From Candidatus Ornithobacterium hominis (lineage in GTDB: Bacteria; Bacteroidota; Bacteroidia; Flavobacteriales; Weeksellaceae): 64,000 nt of DNA. The notes under the pieces were generated by a model. That model worked only from the letters and a program-made list of their open reading frames with translations, was not told the origin of the DNA and did no database searches. The stretch covers positions 1,827,001 through 1,891,000 of the forward strand of contig NZ_OX579588.1 of the NCBI RefSeq assembly GCF_951229915.1, given 5' to 3'. Every line of letters starts with the position of its first letter. Within the stretch, counting starts at the first letter, position 1. The position numbers and the translations under genes are program-made. Shown here in pieces: positions 18,427-27,616 of this stretch.

Positions 18427-19296
18427 TTATTGTTGAGCCTCACCTTTTTTGAAATCCACCAATTCCATATCAAAAATCAAAGTTTCACCAGGAGCAATAT
18501 CTCCTCCCATCTGGCGGTCTCCATAGCCTAAATCAGAGGGAATATAGAGTTCATACTTCCCGCCTTTTTTCATGAATTGCAAAGCCTCTATCCAGCCTTC
18601 TATCAAAGCCCCTTCTTGCAAAGGTAATTCTATAGCTTCTCCACCATTATTTTTTTCTGTACTGTCAAAAACCTTTCCTGCAACGGTTTTCCCTGTGTAC
18701 TTCACTTTTACCAAATCACCAATAGTCGGTGACTCGCCCTCGCCTTCTTGTATCACCTTGTAAGCCAAGCCGCTTGGTGTAGTATTCACATCTTTTTCTT
18801 GTTTAACTTTGGCCAAATACTCTGCTCCTTCTTTTTTCTTCCCTTCTGCAGAAGCCGTTAATCTACTTTGGTAAAAAGCGTTCATTTTACTTTGAACAGA
18901 ATCTACCGGAATTCTCATTTCTTTTTTGTTCAAATAATCCATCAAACCTTTGATGATTTCATCTTTAGACAAGCCTCCTTTCAAAACTTCGTTTTCTAAA
19001 GCTCCCTTGACTTGCTGCCCGAAACTAACGCCAATGGCATAAGAGTTTTCTCTCTCTGGATTTTTTAAATAAGCATATACCCCTTTTTCAAAATCGCTTA
19101 AAATTAAGCTATCACTCATCTGAGGACTATTTTGCAAGCTCTCCACTTGTTGCCCTAAATTAATTCCAAAAGCGTAAGAGGCATCTTTACCTTCTGCAGT
19201 CAATGCTGCGTCTGTGCTTTGAGTTCCAGAATTTGCCGTGTCTTTACAACTTGAGAAAATTGCAAATACAGAAATAATTAAAAGTACTTTTTTCAT
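18427..19296 (-). CDS. FKBP-type peptidyl-prolyl cis-trans isomerase, lipoprotein
   Basis: A 289-residue protein with a lipoprotein signal peptide (MKKVLLIISVFAIFSSC, Cys17), two copies of an N-terminal dimerisation-type repeat (YAFGINLGQQVESL and YAIGVSFGQQVKGAL, as in FkpA/Mip), a helical linker rich in Lys/Glu, and a C-terminal FKBP domain with VKVKYTGKTVAGKVFDST and DLGYGDRQ. It should catalyse proline isomerisation of envelope proteins in the periplasm, anchored to a membrane. It is monocistronic between terminators. A near-consensus TAAACTTG box lies just upstream. Confidence 0.93.
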   Translation of the reverse strand: MKKVLLIISVFAIFSSCKDTANSGTQSTDAALTAEGKDASYAFGINLGQQVESLQNSPQMSDSLILSDFEKGVYAYLKNPERENSYAIGVSFGQQVKGALENEVLKGGLSKDEIIKGLMDYLNKKEMRIPVDSVQSKMNAFYQSRLTASAEGKKKEGAEYLAKVKQEKDVNTTPSGLAYKVIQEGEGESPTIGDLVKVKYTGKTVAGKVFDSTEKNNGGEAIELPLQEGALIEGWIEALQFMKKGGKYELYIPSDLGYGDRQMGGDIAPGETLIFDMELVDFKKGEAQQ

Positions 19297-19656
19297 TTTC
19301 TTATTATTTAATGCAAGTTTACGAACTTTTTTTAAAGCTTTAAAAAAAAGAAAAAACCTTCAAAAATTAATCTGAGGGTTTTTATCAACTAATTAACTTA
19401 AACCTATGAAAAGAATTCTATCTAGAATAAAGTTAAATAAATTTATGTACATTAAAAAATTATATTCTATAAAAAGTTTAAATAAATTTTCAATTAACTG
19501 AATGTGAGTGTTTTAACTAAACAATAAAGTAAGCGTTTAATTAAAATCACTTATTTTCTAAGCCTTCAACCCTGATTCCGCATTAGGAAAAAATTGATTT
19601 TAAATAAAAAAACCAAACCGACACTCGCCGGCTTAGTTTTCTTTACGTTATCTATT
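19297..19656. other. AT-rich intergenic region
   Basis: This 360-base stretch contains the FKBP promoter area, an AAAGCTTT palindrome, the weak hairpin described separately and no convincing coding sequence on either strand. Confidence 0.5.
19345..19385. terminator. Imperfect hairpin (possible terminator)
   Basis: Arms AAACCTTCA and TGAGGGTTT pair with one mismatch across an AT-rich loop, and are flanked by an A run and a T-rich stretch. It lies upstream of the FKBP gene, so it may terminate an unseen transcript or be incidental. Confidence 0.3.
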
Positions 19657-20334
19657 CTACTCTACAACTTTGAAAGCTATATCGTCTTTAGCATAATGTC
19701 CCGGAGGATAAAAATAAATATTAACATAGTGAGCAGTTTTTGGAAGTTTCTGTGCTTTTATCGAATGATGCGTCATCCAAGTAGAAATAATTCTAAGATT
19801 CTTTTCTCTTTCTTTTACATCAAAATAGATTATATCAGGTTTTGAAAATACTACTTGCACTTTTAATGTATAGTTCTTGGTAGTTTCATCATAAATATAA
19901 TAAGCACTTGCCCAATCTTTCATTTCTTTTCCATTAATGCTAGCCCATGAAATCGTTTTAGAGATATCTCCACACCAATCTTCTTTTTTGTATTTACACA
20001 AAAAAGATGGTGTACTATGTCGTATAGAATCTTTGTAATTAGGGAAACTCAAAGCATGTAAATCAAATTCCTCTACAGGTATCCCCAAATATTTTATAAT
20101 ATTCCCTTTTGTTGGTTGTTTTGCATGAGCTCCTAATTTAGACGGTATATTGTAAGTAATATTTATGGTATCGCCTACTTTATAAGTATCTTTCTTCGGA
20201 GAAATTTTGATAAAATCCCTGGGATTTTCCAAATAAAAATTATAGGACATATCATCAGGATCCCAGTCAGGAAAACACCCCTGTAATACTGGTATAACAA
20301 CGGCAATCTGAATTATAAGTAATAACTTTTTCAT
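19657..20334 (-). CDS. Lipoprotein of unknown function
   Basis: A 225-residue protein with a lipoprotein signal peptide ending VIPVLQGC. The mature part carries a YKVGDTINITYNIPSKLGA segment typical of an Ig-like or beta-sandwich start found in many Bacteroidota surface lipoproteins, and two internal Cys residues (FLCKYKKEDWCGD) that may form a disulfide. It starts two bases after the small lipoprotein gene upstream, so the two are co-transcribed. No family is recognised. Confidence 0.75.
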   Translation of the reverse strand: MKKLLLIIQIAVVIPVLQGCFPDWDPDDMSYNFYLENPRDFIKISPKKDTYKVGDTINITYNIPSKLGAHAKQPTKGNIIKYLGIPVEEFDLHALSFPNYKDSIRHSTPSFLCKYKKEDWCGDISKTISWASINGKEMKDWASAYYIYDETTKNYTLKVQVVFSKPDIIYFDVKEREKNLRIISTWMTHHSIKAQKLPKTAHYVNIYFYPPGHYAKDDIAFKVVE

Positions 20335-20336
20335 TT

Positions 20337-20516
20337 TTAGTAACCATAAGCGTTAAACAATTCCTCGATCAATTTTTTACCATGATACTCTTGGGTTTCA
20401 TTCTGAGAGACCTCTGTCTCTACAGTTTTCTCTTCGTTTTCACGTAAATCATCTTGATTACATGAAAAGACTGTTAAGCTAATAACAGCTCCTAATAATA
20501 TTTTTTTCAGCTTCAT
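20337..20516 (-). CDS. Small lipoprotein
   Basis: A 59-residue protein starting MKLKKILLGAVISLTVFSCN, with the lipobox Cys at residue 19, then an acidic mature part and a C-terminal YHGKKLIEELFNAYGY. An in-frame ATG further upstream (20558) is not preferred because a promoter box at 20546-20553 would lie inside that longer version. It precedes the larger lipoprotein by two bases. Function unknown; such pairs often form surface complexes. Confidence 0.65.
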   Translation of the reverse strand: MKLKKILLGAVISLTVFSCNQDDLRENEEKTVETEVSQNETQEYHGKKLIEELFNAYGY

Positions 20517-20545
20517 ATTATAAATATTTATTAATAATGAATAAA

Positions 20546-20553
20546 CAAATTTA
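20546..20553 (-). promoter_or_regulatory. Promoter -7 box (TAAATTTG)
   Basis: Minus-strand TAAATTTG matches TAnnTTTG and lies 30 bases before the ATG at 20516. This supports the shorter start of the small lipoprotein gene. Confidence 0.55.
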
Positions 20554-20792
20554 ATCATTATTTAGAGATAAAAAAGATTTATATGTATTTTTTTATAAAA
20601 AACTGAAATACAGATAAATAAATGCATAAAAATAAATCATGATATAAGGATTAATTTTCTATGAATAACTAATTGGTATCATAATTATTCTTAACATAAA
20701 ATTTGATCATAAAAACTGATGAGATTCATAGAAATTATAGATACTCCACTTACTTTACCAATAAAGAATGTTCTATGGTAGATGTCTAGAGA

Positions 20793-20864
20793 ATCTATCG
20801 TATGCGTGGAGATGCTGAAAATAGAATAAAAGAACTCAAACAGGACTTTGGGATTATCCTATAG
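20793..20864 (+). pseudogene. Remnant of a DDE transposase (IS1380-like)
   Basis: A 23-codon frame reading IYRMRGDAENRIKELKQDFG. The Y-x-x-R-(A/G)-D-x-E-N-R-I-K-E-L pattern is the conserved late motif of IS1380-type transposases. Nothing else of the gene remains recognisable in the 350 bases between the lipoprotein promoter and the helicase gene. Confidence 0.6.
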
Positions 20865-20910
20865 ACCTAAATAAAAAATTGCCTATCGTGTAATCTGGGC
20901 TTAAAAATTA

Positions 20911-20940
20911 TTTGGCATACTTACTTAAATTGTATCTTTG
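20911..20940 (+). promoter_or_regulatory. Promoter of the UvrD-type helicase gene
   Basis: TTTG at 20911-20914 and TATCTTTG at 20933-20940, spaced 18 bases, match the Bacteroidota -33/-7 pattern. The predicted start of transcription falls almost exactly on the ATG at 20945, suggesting a very short or absent leader. Confidence 0.6.
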
Positions 20941-20944
20941 GGGC

Positions 20945-23260
20945 ATGGCAAATTATCTAGACGAGTTAAATGAAGTTCAGAAATTAGCGGTACAAGCCAC
21001 CCAAGGCCCTGTGATGGTGATTGCTGGTGCGGGCTCTGGGAAAACACGTGTTTTGACTTACCGCATCGCACATCTTATAAATAACGGAGTTGATGCTTTT
21101 AATATCTTGGCTCTTACGTTTACCAATAAGGCCGCTCGCGAAATGAAAGAAAGAATTGCTAAAGTAGTAGGCGAGTCTGAAGCTAAAAGCATCTGGATGG
21201 GGACTTTTCACTCAGTTTTTGCTCGAATTTTGCGTGTCGAGGCGCCCCGCTTGGGCTACCCTTCTAATTTCACGATATATGATCAGCAGGATGCACTTTC
21301 GGTGATGCGAAAAGTGATTAAAGATTTACAACTGGACATCGATGTTTATAAACCTAAAACCTTGCTGCATCGCATTTCTCAGTTTAAAAATAATCTAATT
21401 ACCGTTAGAGCTTATTACAACAATCCAGAGCTGATGGATGCTGATGCCGCTGCTCTGAAGCCCAAAACGGGAGAAGTTTACCAAGCTTATGTGGAACGTT
21501 GTTTCAAATCTGGTGCTATGGATTTTGATGACTTATTATTGCGTACCAATGAGATTTTGACTCGGTTTCCAGAGGTTTTGGCAAAATATCAAGAGCGTTT
21601 TAAATACATTCTTGTTGATGAGTATCAAGACACAAATCATTCACAGTATCTGATTGTGAAGGCTTTAGCTTCTCGCTATGAGAACATCTGTGTCGTAGGA
21701 GATGATGCGCAGAGTATTTATGCATTTCGTGGGGCAAATATTCGAAATATTTTAAACTTTAAAAAAGATTATAATGATGCACAATCTTTTGCGCTGGAAC
21801 AAAACTACAGGTCTACACAAAATATCGTCAACGCTGCCAATAACATCATCAAAAATAACCGCGATCAGCTAGAAAAAAATGTGTGGACAGCCAATCAAGA
21901 GGGAAATAAAATTCCAGTTTATCGTGCATTGACTGATGCTGATGAGGCGAGGTACATCACTTCTAAAATTTTTGAACTGAAAATGAATGAAAATTTTCAA
22001 GAAGAAGATTTTGCTATTTTGTACCGAACCAATGCACAATCTCGAGCTCTAGAAGAAGCGCTGAGGAAAAAAAACATTCCGTACCGAATTTATGGTGGCA
22101 TTTCATTCTTTCAGCGAAAAGAAATTAAAGATTTGGTTTCCTATTTGCGCTTATTGGTGAATAAAAAAGATGAAGAAGCGCTTTTGCGTATCATCAATTA
22201 CCCTAAGCGTGGTATTGGAGACTCTACAATACAAAAATTGCTGGTGTATGCCGATGAGCATCACTTGAGTTTATTTGAAGTGATGGAAAATCTCAATCAG
22301 CATGGCCCATATTTAGGTGTTTCATCAGGAGTCATCAAAAAACTTCATGATTTTACTACCATGATTCAAAGTTTTGGTGTTTTATTGAAGAACAATAATA
22401 TTTATGATCTAGGTTTGCAGATAGCCAAACAAAGTGGTTTGCTCAATACGCTGAGAGAAGACGAAACGCCTGAAGGAATCACCCGAATGGAGAACTTGCA
22501 GGAGTTGCTCAACAGTATGCAAGGCTATGCAGAAGAGCAAGAACAGCTAGAAGACGGCGACCCTAGTTTGCAAGGTTTCTTAGAAAATATTGCGCTAGCG
22601 ACTGATGCTGATAACGAGAATGAAGACAGCAACAAAGTAGCTCTGATGACGGTGCATTTAGCTAAAGGCCTAGAGTTTCCTGTGGTTTTTGTAGCAGGTT
22701 TGGAGGAAAATCTTTTCCCTTCACAAATGAATCTCAATACACGCCAAGAGCTGGAAGAAGAGCGACGCCTGTTTTATGTTGCGCTTACCCGTGCTGAGCA
22801 GCAAGCTTTCTTGACTTATTCGGTTTCTAGAGCTCGCTGGGGGAAAATCATTGATGCCGAACCTAGCCGATTTCTAGAGGAAATCGATGATAAATTCCTT
22901 GATTGGGTCAATCCTGCACCCATTTCTACTTTTAATAATAGTGGTTTAGACGAATCTATTTTTGGAGGTCAACCGATTTCTCATTTTGAACGAAAAAGAC
23001 CAAAAGATTTTCAGAAAAAGAAACTCAATCTTTCCTCAAAAAAAGATTTAAAGCCTTTAGAAAAAGCCAAAATTCAGCAAGGGGTTTCTGCTCACCAAGA
23101 GTTAAAAGTCGGGCAAAAAGTGATTCACGACCGATTTGGCCGTGGTGAAGTTAAAGCACTTAGCGGTGAGCCTAGTAATGAAAAGGCTACCATTTTATTT
23201 GAAACGAGTGGTGAAAAAAATCTTTTGCTGAAATTCGCAAAACTTCGAATTTTAAATTAA
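20945..23260 (+). CDS. uvrD: UvrD/PcrA-family superfamily I DNA helicase
   Basis: A 771-residue ATP-dependent 3'-5' helicase. It has the Q motif LNEVQKLAVQ, Walker A AGAGSGKT, LTFTNKAAREMKERI (motif Ia), VDEYQDTNHSQ (Walker B), GDDAQSIYAFRGA (motif III), EQNYRST (motif IV), MTVHLAKGLEFPVVFV (motif V) and YVALTRAE (motif VI), plus a C-terminal GxKVxHxxFGxGxV Tudor-like domain as in PcrA. The chosen start (MANYLDELN) aligns with the family and fits the promoter; an in-frame ATG at 20912 would lie within the promoter. It acts in nucleotide excision or mismatch repair and replication. It is monocistronic, with a terminator downstream. Confidence 0.95.
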   Translation: MANYLDELNEVQKLAVQATQGPVMVIAGAGSGKTRVLTYRIAHLINNGVDAFNILALTFTNKAAREMKERIAKVVGESEAKSIWMGTFHSVFARILRVEAPRLGYPSNFTIYDQQDALSVMRKVIKDLQLDIDVYKPKTLLHRISQFKNNLITVRAYYNNPELMDADAAALKPKTGEVYQAYVERCFKSGAMDFDDLLLRTNEILTRFPEVLAKYQERFKYILVDEYQDTNHSQYLIVKALASRYENICVVGDDAQSIYAFRGANIRNILNFKKDYNDAQSFALEQNYRSTQNIVNAANNIIKNNRDQLEKNVWTANQEGNKIPVYRALTDADEARYITSKIFELKMNENFQEEDFAILYRTNAQSRALEEALRKKNIPYRIYGGISFFQRKEIKDLVSYLRLLVNKKDEEALLRIINYPKRGIGDSTIQKLLVYADEHHLSLFEVMENLNQHGPYLGVSSGVIKKLHDFTTMIQSFGVLLKNNNIYDLGLQIAKQSGLLNTLREDETPEGITRMENLQELLNSMQGYAEEQEQLEDGDPSLQGFLENIALATDADNENEDSNKVALMTVHLAKGLEFPVVFVAGLEENLFPSQMNLNTRQELEEERRLFYVALTRAEQQAFLTYSVSRARWGKIIDAEPSRFLEEIDDKFLDWVNPAPISTFNNSGLDESIFGGQPISHFERKRPKDFQKKKLNLSSKKDLKPLEKAKIQQGVSAHQELKVGQKVIHDRFGRGEVKALSGEPSNEKATILFETSGEKNLLLKFAKLRILN

Positions 23261-23274
23261 AATTTATAGAAACA

Positions 23275-23307
23275 AAAAAACCACTTACATTTCTGCAGGT
23301 GGTTTTT
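23275..23307. terminator. Hairpin terminator between helicase and tRNA-Asn
   Basis: Arms AAAAACCAC and GTGGTTTTT form a perfect stem with A-run and T-run flanks, so it can work for the + strand helicase transcript and for the minus-strand tRNA. Confidence 0.8.
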
Positions 23308-23316
23308 CTTTAAAAG

Positions 23317-23390
23317 CTCCTCTTCTTGGGCTCGAACCAAGGACCCTCTGATTAACAGTCAGATGCTCTAACCAACTGAGCTAAAGAGGA
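23317..23390 (-). tRNA. tRNA-Asn (anticodon GTT)
   Basis: The minus strand folds as a cloverleaf: acceptor stem TCCTCTT/AAGAGGA, D arm with AGTTGGTTAGA, anticodon arm TCTGA-CTGTTAA-TCAGA giving anticodon GTT, and a T arm CTTGG-TTCGAGC-CCAAG. The discriminator base is G and the CCA end is not encoded. Confidence 0.96.
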
Positions 23391-23407
23391 ATGCTCTAAA
23401 TCGGATG

Positions 23408-23440
23408 CAAATATAATAAAGTTTTTTTTAATCTGCCAAA
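23408..23440 (-). promoter_or_regulatory. Promoter of tRNA-Asn
   Basis: Minus-strand TTTG (23437-23440) and TATATTTG (23408-23415), separated by 21 bases, match the -33/-7 pattern. The mature tRNA starts 18 bases downstream. Confidence 0.65.
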
Positions 23441-23455
23441 TTTTAAAGTTTTTTT

Positions 23456-24571
23456 TTAAATATTTTTATTATCCAATGCGTCTCTCAATTTATTCCCGAA
23501 GATATTAAACGCTAAAACTAGCACTAAAATACACAACCCAGGTAAAATAGCTAGGTGTTGCTGGTCTAGAATAATGTGAGAGTAATGCTCTTTGATAATG
23601 TTTCCCCAGCTAGGCGTGGGCGGCTGCGCTCCTATCCCTAAAAAACTCAGGCCACTCTCTACCAATATTGCTGCAGCAAAATTTGCTGCTGAAATTACAA
23701 TCACTGGCGCTACTACATTGGGTAAGATTTCTTTGAAAATGATTCTTAAATCAGAATAACCTAGCGCCCTTGCTGCCTCTACAAATTCTTTTTCTCGATA
23801 ACTTAGAAATTGCCCCCTCACAACTCTAGCGACTTCAACCCACATTGTTAAGCCCACCGCAAGAAAAATTTGCCAATAGCCTTTCCCGATAGCCAGTGTA
23901 ATTGCCATCACTAGAAGTAGTGTGGGAATCGACCACACAACATTGATTACCCACATCACAATAGCATCAATTCTACCTCGGTAGTAGCCGCCAAGAGCTC
24001 CTACAATAACTCCAATAGTAACTGAAATCGCTACGGCTACAAATCCTACAAAAAAAGAAATGCGTGTTCCTATGATTAACCGAGAGTAAAAATCACGACC
24101 AAAGCTGTCGGTTCCTAAAAAAAATTTTTTAAGGCTTAGAAAATTTTTAAGAATATTCTCCTTTTCTATTCCCTTTTCTGTAAAAACTGATATTGGAATT
24201 TTTTTGACTTCTGCTTCTAATTCTTCTCCGATGTAGGGTTTGTAGTATAGACTATCATTTTTGAGTTGAACTTCTTCTACGGCAATCTCTTCAAAATCAA
24301 TTTCTTTACCAAAAAAAAAGGGTGCAAATCCTTTCTGCTCAGAGTAGTTTTGTAGCGGAAGCTTCAGTATTTGTGTTTCATAAGCTATTGGCTTGTACTT
24401 TAAGACCAAATTTTGTAATGCGGCGTCTTTGGTTTTATCTACCGCTAAACCGTAAGCAAAAAAACTGATAAAACCAGCAGAAAAAACGATGAACAAAGAA
24501 ACCATCGCTAAATAATCTTTTGATAATTTAACGATGGCTTTTTTTAAAAGAGAATTTCCCTTTAATATCAT
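23456..24571 (-). CDS. ABC transporter permease, OppC/DppC family
   Basis: A 371-residue membrane protein with an N-terminal anchor (residues about 19-40), a long extracytoplasmic insertion, the LGTDSFGRDFYSRLIIGTRISFFVG entry segment of OppC-type permeases, then five to six helices including the EAARALGYSDLRIIFKEILPN coupling motif (EAA loop) and LSFLGIGAQPPTPSWG near the C terminus. It would form a channel for oligopeptides or a related solute with a partner permease and ATPases, which are not adjacent. Its start overlaps the protease gene stop by four bases (ATGA), so the two are co-transcribed. Confidence 0.9.
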   Translation of the reverse strand: MILKGNSLLKKAIVKLSKDYLAMVSLFIVFSAGFISFFAYGLAVDKTKDAALQNLVLKYKPIAYETQILKLPLQNYSEQKGFAPFFFGKEIDFEEIAVEEVQLKNDSLYYKPYIGEELEAEVKKIPISVFTEKGIEKENILKNFLSLKKFFLGTDSFGRDFYSRLIIGTRISFFVGFVAVAISVTIGVIVGALGGYYRGRIDAIVMWVINVVWSIPTLLLVMAITLAIGKGYWQIFLAVGLTMWVEVARVVRGQFLSYREKEFVEAARALGYSDLRIIFKEILPNVVAPVIVISAANFAAAILVESGLSFLGIGAQPPTPSWGNIIKEHYSHIILDQQHLAILPGLCILVLVLAFNIFGNKLRDALDNKNI

Positions 24572-26700
24572 TTATTCCAGTCTTTCAAAACTCTGACTGC
24601 TTCTTGTAAATAAATATCTTTGCCCATTGCTTCTTGCCATTTTTTTCTTCGTTCTGCCAAGACGGTATCTTTCTCGATTAAAGGGATTTCATAATTTACT
24701 GGTTTGAAGTTAAATCCATTTTTATACTTTGATAAGGTATCAAATTTTTTTCCCATTTTTTCTCGTTGCTCATAATCTGCCTTAAATTTATTGATATTTA
24801 AATAAATCATATGGTCATCACTGATTTGCTTCATCCAACGAGCATATTCATCCAAAGATTTGAAATTTTTATCTGTTATTTTATCAACTCTATAATTTGA
24901 GATTAGCTTTTTCAGCTTTTGCTTCTCTTTCCACGGGGTGAAGGTCTGTGCCGATATTTGATCCCATGGCAAAGCGCTTTCGTTACTAGATTCTGTAATG
25001 TCTATGTATTTATATCTATCTGGGATTACAATATCAGAAGACACTCCTCTCAGCTGTGTGGAGCCTCCGTTGATACGGTAAAATTTTTGATAAGTAAACT
25101 TTAATCTGCCCAAGTCTTCACTGCCTCCACTAAACCAATTTAGTGGTCTCATGATTTGTACCGTTCCTTTGCCATAAGTTTGCGGGCTTCCTATAATGAT
25201 GGCTCGACCGTAATCTTGCAGTGCAGCTGCCATAATCTCTGAAGCTGAAGCGGATAACTCATTGACCAAAACTACCAACGGACCAGACCAGCTAATGCTT
25301 TTATCTTTATCTGCAAAAACTTTTTTATCGCCATCGCTTCTCACAGCTTGCACCACAGGACCACTTGGTATGAAGTGACCTACGATTTCTACAGTCTCTT
25401 CCAAATCTCCTCCTCCATTACCACGCAGGTCAAAAATAATTCCTTCTACGTTACTTTCTTTCAGAGCTTCAATCTGACGTTTTACATCATCAGAAGCGTC
25501 GTGTCCTTTTCCATCAAAATTCAAGTAAAAAGAAGGTAGATTGATAATGCCGTACTGACGCCCCTCCTTTGTTTGTAAAATACTACTTTTTGCAAAGGTT
25601 TCTTCTAGTTCTACAACATCTCTTTCTATCGTAATGTTTTTGAAGGAACCATCTTTTTTCTTAACGACCAAAGTAACCTTTGTTCCTTTTTTCCCTCTAA
25701 TGTGGCGGATTGCATCTTCTAGCGCCATACCCACAACATTCACAGGCTCTTTGTTCAGTTCTATTACTTTTGTAATCTTATCTTCTACTTCTAGTTCTCC
25801 CTGTTTCCATGCTGGTCCTCCTACGACTAAACTTCGAATAGTAGGATAGCCTTTTTCATCCGTCAATGTTGCGCCAATTCCTTCCAGTTGCCCGCTCATC
25901 ATCAACTCAAAATCTTCATTCTGCTTTGGTGAGAAAAAGTTCGTATGGGGGTCAAATGTGGTTGTAAAGGCATTCATGAAGAAAGAGAAATAATCAAATT
26001 TATTTTTCACCATATTTCGGCGAAACATCTCTGATGTCATTTCCTCGACCTGCTTTTTAGCTTCGGTTTCTAGTGCAGCCAAAGACTTATTTCTGGGATC
26101 AAACTCATCTTCACCGAAACCTACACTATCCCTTCTCGCCCAAAGCGCTGAGTCTTTCGCTGACTCTTGTAGCAAAATAATTTCTTGCAACACACTTACT
26201 TTCAATCGTTTTTCCCATCTTTTTGCCCAGCCTTGGTCTGTTGCGGGGTAAGTAGCTTCATCAAAATCTAAAATTACAGAATCATTTTCGTTGAAGTTTA
26301 AATCTGATTTTAAAATTTCTTTAGTCAGTGCATTTAGCTCATCCCATCTCTTGTAGAGGGTATCTACCGTTGCTTTATATAGCGTGATGTCTTCTTTTTC
26401 AAAAGCCTCATCCAATTTATCTTCAAACTGATTAAAAAACTTCATATCAGAAGCCTTAAAAAAAGTTTTATTCGGGTCTAGACTCTGCATGTATGTTTTA
26501 TAAACCTTCGCCGAAAAATCATCATCAATTTTAGGGGCAGAGTAATGTAATATTCCCAAACTTCTTCTCACGTTTTTGATGATTTCTTTCGCCTTTTCAT
26601 CATCATCATTAGAAAAGGAAAATGGTGTGCAATAACAGAACACCAGTAGTGACATAAAGAGGAAAGAAAGAAGAACGTAAGTTTTTCTCAAGTAATACAT
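24568..26700 (-). CDS. Carboxy-terminal processing (tail-specific) protease, S41 family
   Basis: A 710-residue Prc/Tsp-type protease. A hydrophobic N-terminal segment (about residues 7-25) suggests export. A PDZ domain is visible around GQLEGIGATLTDEKGYPTIRS to VKKKDGSF, followed by the S41 core with FDLRGNGGGDLEETVEI, the nucleophile region NELSASASEIMAAAL and the lysine of GSPQTYGKGTVQ, forming the Ser-Lys dyad. The long C-terminal helical domain is as in E. coli Prc. It degrades or trims envelope proteins from their C termini in the periplasm. It is the first gene of a two-gene unit with the permease. Confidence 0.95.
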   Translation of the reverse strand: MYYLRKTYVLLSFLFMSLLVFCYCTPFSFSNDDDEKAKEIIKNVRRSLGILHYSAPKIDDDFSAKVYKTYMQSLDPNKTFFKASDMKFFNQFEDKLDEAFEKEDITLYKATVDTLYKRWDELNALTKEILKSDLNFNENDSVILDFDEATYPATDQGWAKRWEKRLKVSVLQEIILLQESAKDSALWARRDSVGFGEDEFDPRNKSLAALETEAKKQVEEMTSEMFRRNMVKNKFDYFSFFMNAFTTTFDPHTNFFSPKQNEDFELMMSGQLEGIGATLTDEKGYPTIRSLVVGGPAWKQGELEVEDKITKVIELNKEPVNVVGMALEDAIRHIRGKKGTKVTLVVKKKDGSFKNITIERDVVELEETFAKSSILQTKEGRQYGIINLPSFYLNFDGKGHDASDDVKRQIEALKESNVEGIIFDLRGNGGGDLEETVEIVGHFIPSGPVVQAVRSDGDKKVFADKDKSISWSGPLVVLVNELSASASEIMAAALQDYGRAIIIGSPQTYGKGTVQIMRPLNWFSGGSEDLGRLKFTYQKFYRINGGSTQLRGVSSDIVIPDRYKYIDITESSNESALPWDQISAQTFTPWKEKQKLKKLISNYRVDKITDKNFKSLDEYARWMKQISDDHMIYLNINKFKADYEQREKMGKKFDTLSKYKNGFNFKPVNYEIPLIEKDTVLAERRKKWQEAMGKDIYLQEAVRVLKDWNK

Positions 26701-26765
26701 TTCAAATTATTTGTTAAAAGACAGTCAATTTTAAAACCAATTTTATGATAGAAATATCATTTAAT

Positions 26766-26773
26766 TATTTTTG
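26766..26773 (+). promoter_or_regulatory. Promoter -7 box (TATTTTTG) of surE
   Basis: TATTTTTG matches TAnnTTTG, 23 bases before the surE ATG. The -33 element is not clear. Confidence 0.5.
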
Positions 26774-26796
26774 CAATACGCAAATATAACTTTTTT

Positions 26797-27564
26797 ATGG
26801 AAAAACCACTAATTTTAGTTACCAACGACGACGGAATTACTGCCCCAGGAATACGAAAACTCATCAGTATTGCTAAAAAAATTGGTGAAGTCTATGTCGT
26901 GGCTCCTGATAGCCCACAAAGTGCTATGGGACATGCCATTACCATTAATTCCACACTACACATTGAAGAAATGAAATTGAAGGGCGGTGCCGAGTTTGAA
27001 TGGTCTTGCTCTGGCACTCCTGTTGACTGCGTGAAAATTGCTTGTGACAAAATTTTACCCCGCCACCCAGATTTATGTATTTCTGGGATTAACCACGGCT
27101 CTAATTCCTCTATCAATGTAATTTATTCTGGTACGATGTCTGCTGCAGTAGAAGCTGCGATAGAAGGCATCCCAAGCATTGGTTTCTCCCTCTGTGACTT
27201 GAGCTATCACGCTGATTTTGATGCAGCTGAGGATTTTATAGAAAAAATAATTTTGCAAGCCTTAAAAAATAAAATACAAAAAAGTTGGGTACTAAACGTA
27301 AACATCCCAAAACTTAAAAAATCTAAGATCAAAGGCATTAAAGTTTGCCGACAAGCACACGCCAAATGGGATGAGGAATTTGAAGTACGAAAAGACCCCC
27401 GCGGAAGAGATTACTATTGGCTGACTGGCAAATTTGTGAACCTAGACCAAGGCGACGACACCGATGAATGGGCGCTAGAAAATGGTTATATTTCTGTGGT
27501 TCCTGTGCAATTTGACTTGACCAATCATCAAGCTATTGGCGAATTAAATCAGTGGGGTTTTTAA
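26797..27564 (+). CDS. surE: 5'/3'-nucleotidase SurE
   Basis: A 255-residue metal-dependent phosphatase acting on nucleoside monophosphates. The N-terminal LVTNDDG holds the metal ligands Asp11-Asp12, VVAPDSPQSAMGHAIT contributes the conserved Ser, and LCISGINHGSN contributes the Asn ligand. Length and the C-terminal QGDDTDEWALENGYISVVPVQ region are standard. It stands alone and is divergent from the protease gene. A hairpin immediately follows the stop. Confidence 0.96.
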   Translation: MEKPLILVTNDDGITAPGIRKLISIAKKIGEVYVVAPDSPQSAMGHAITINSTLHIEEMKLKGGAEFEWSCSGTPVDCVKIACDKILPRHPDLCISGINHGSNSSINVIYSGTMSAAVEAAIEGIPSIGFSLCDLSYHADFDAAEDFIEKIILQALKNKIQKSWVLNVNIPKLKKSKIKGIKVCRQAHAKWDEEFEVRKDPRGRDYYWLTGKFVNLDQGDDTDEWALENGYISVVPVQFDLTNHQAIGELNQWGF

Positions 27565-27594
27565 AGGCTTAAATTTTCTAAGCCTTTAAAAATT
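27556..27594. terminator. Hairpin terminator formed by two AAGGCTT motifs
   Basis: TTTTTAAAGGCTTA and TAAGCCTTTAAAAA form a perfect 14-base stem with an AATTTTC loop, overlapping the last codons of surE. Here the recurrent AAGGCTT motif occurs as a pair in inverted orientation. It would serve both surE and the convergent NUDIX gene. Confidence 0.75.
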
Positions 27595-27616
27595 TTATTC
27601 ACTTTTTATTTGACTT

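Noticed and set aside
19594..19845. Plus-strand ORF opposite the 225-residue lipoprotein
   Set aside because: Antisense to a protein with a clear lipoprotein signal; no supporting start.
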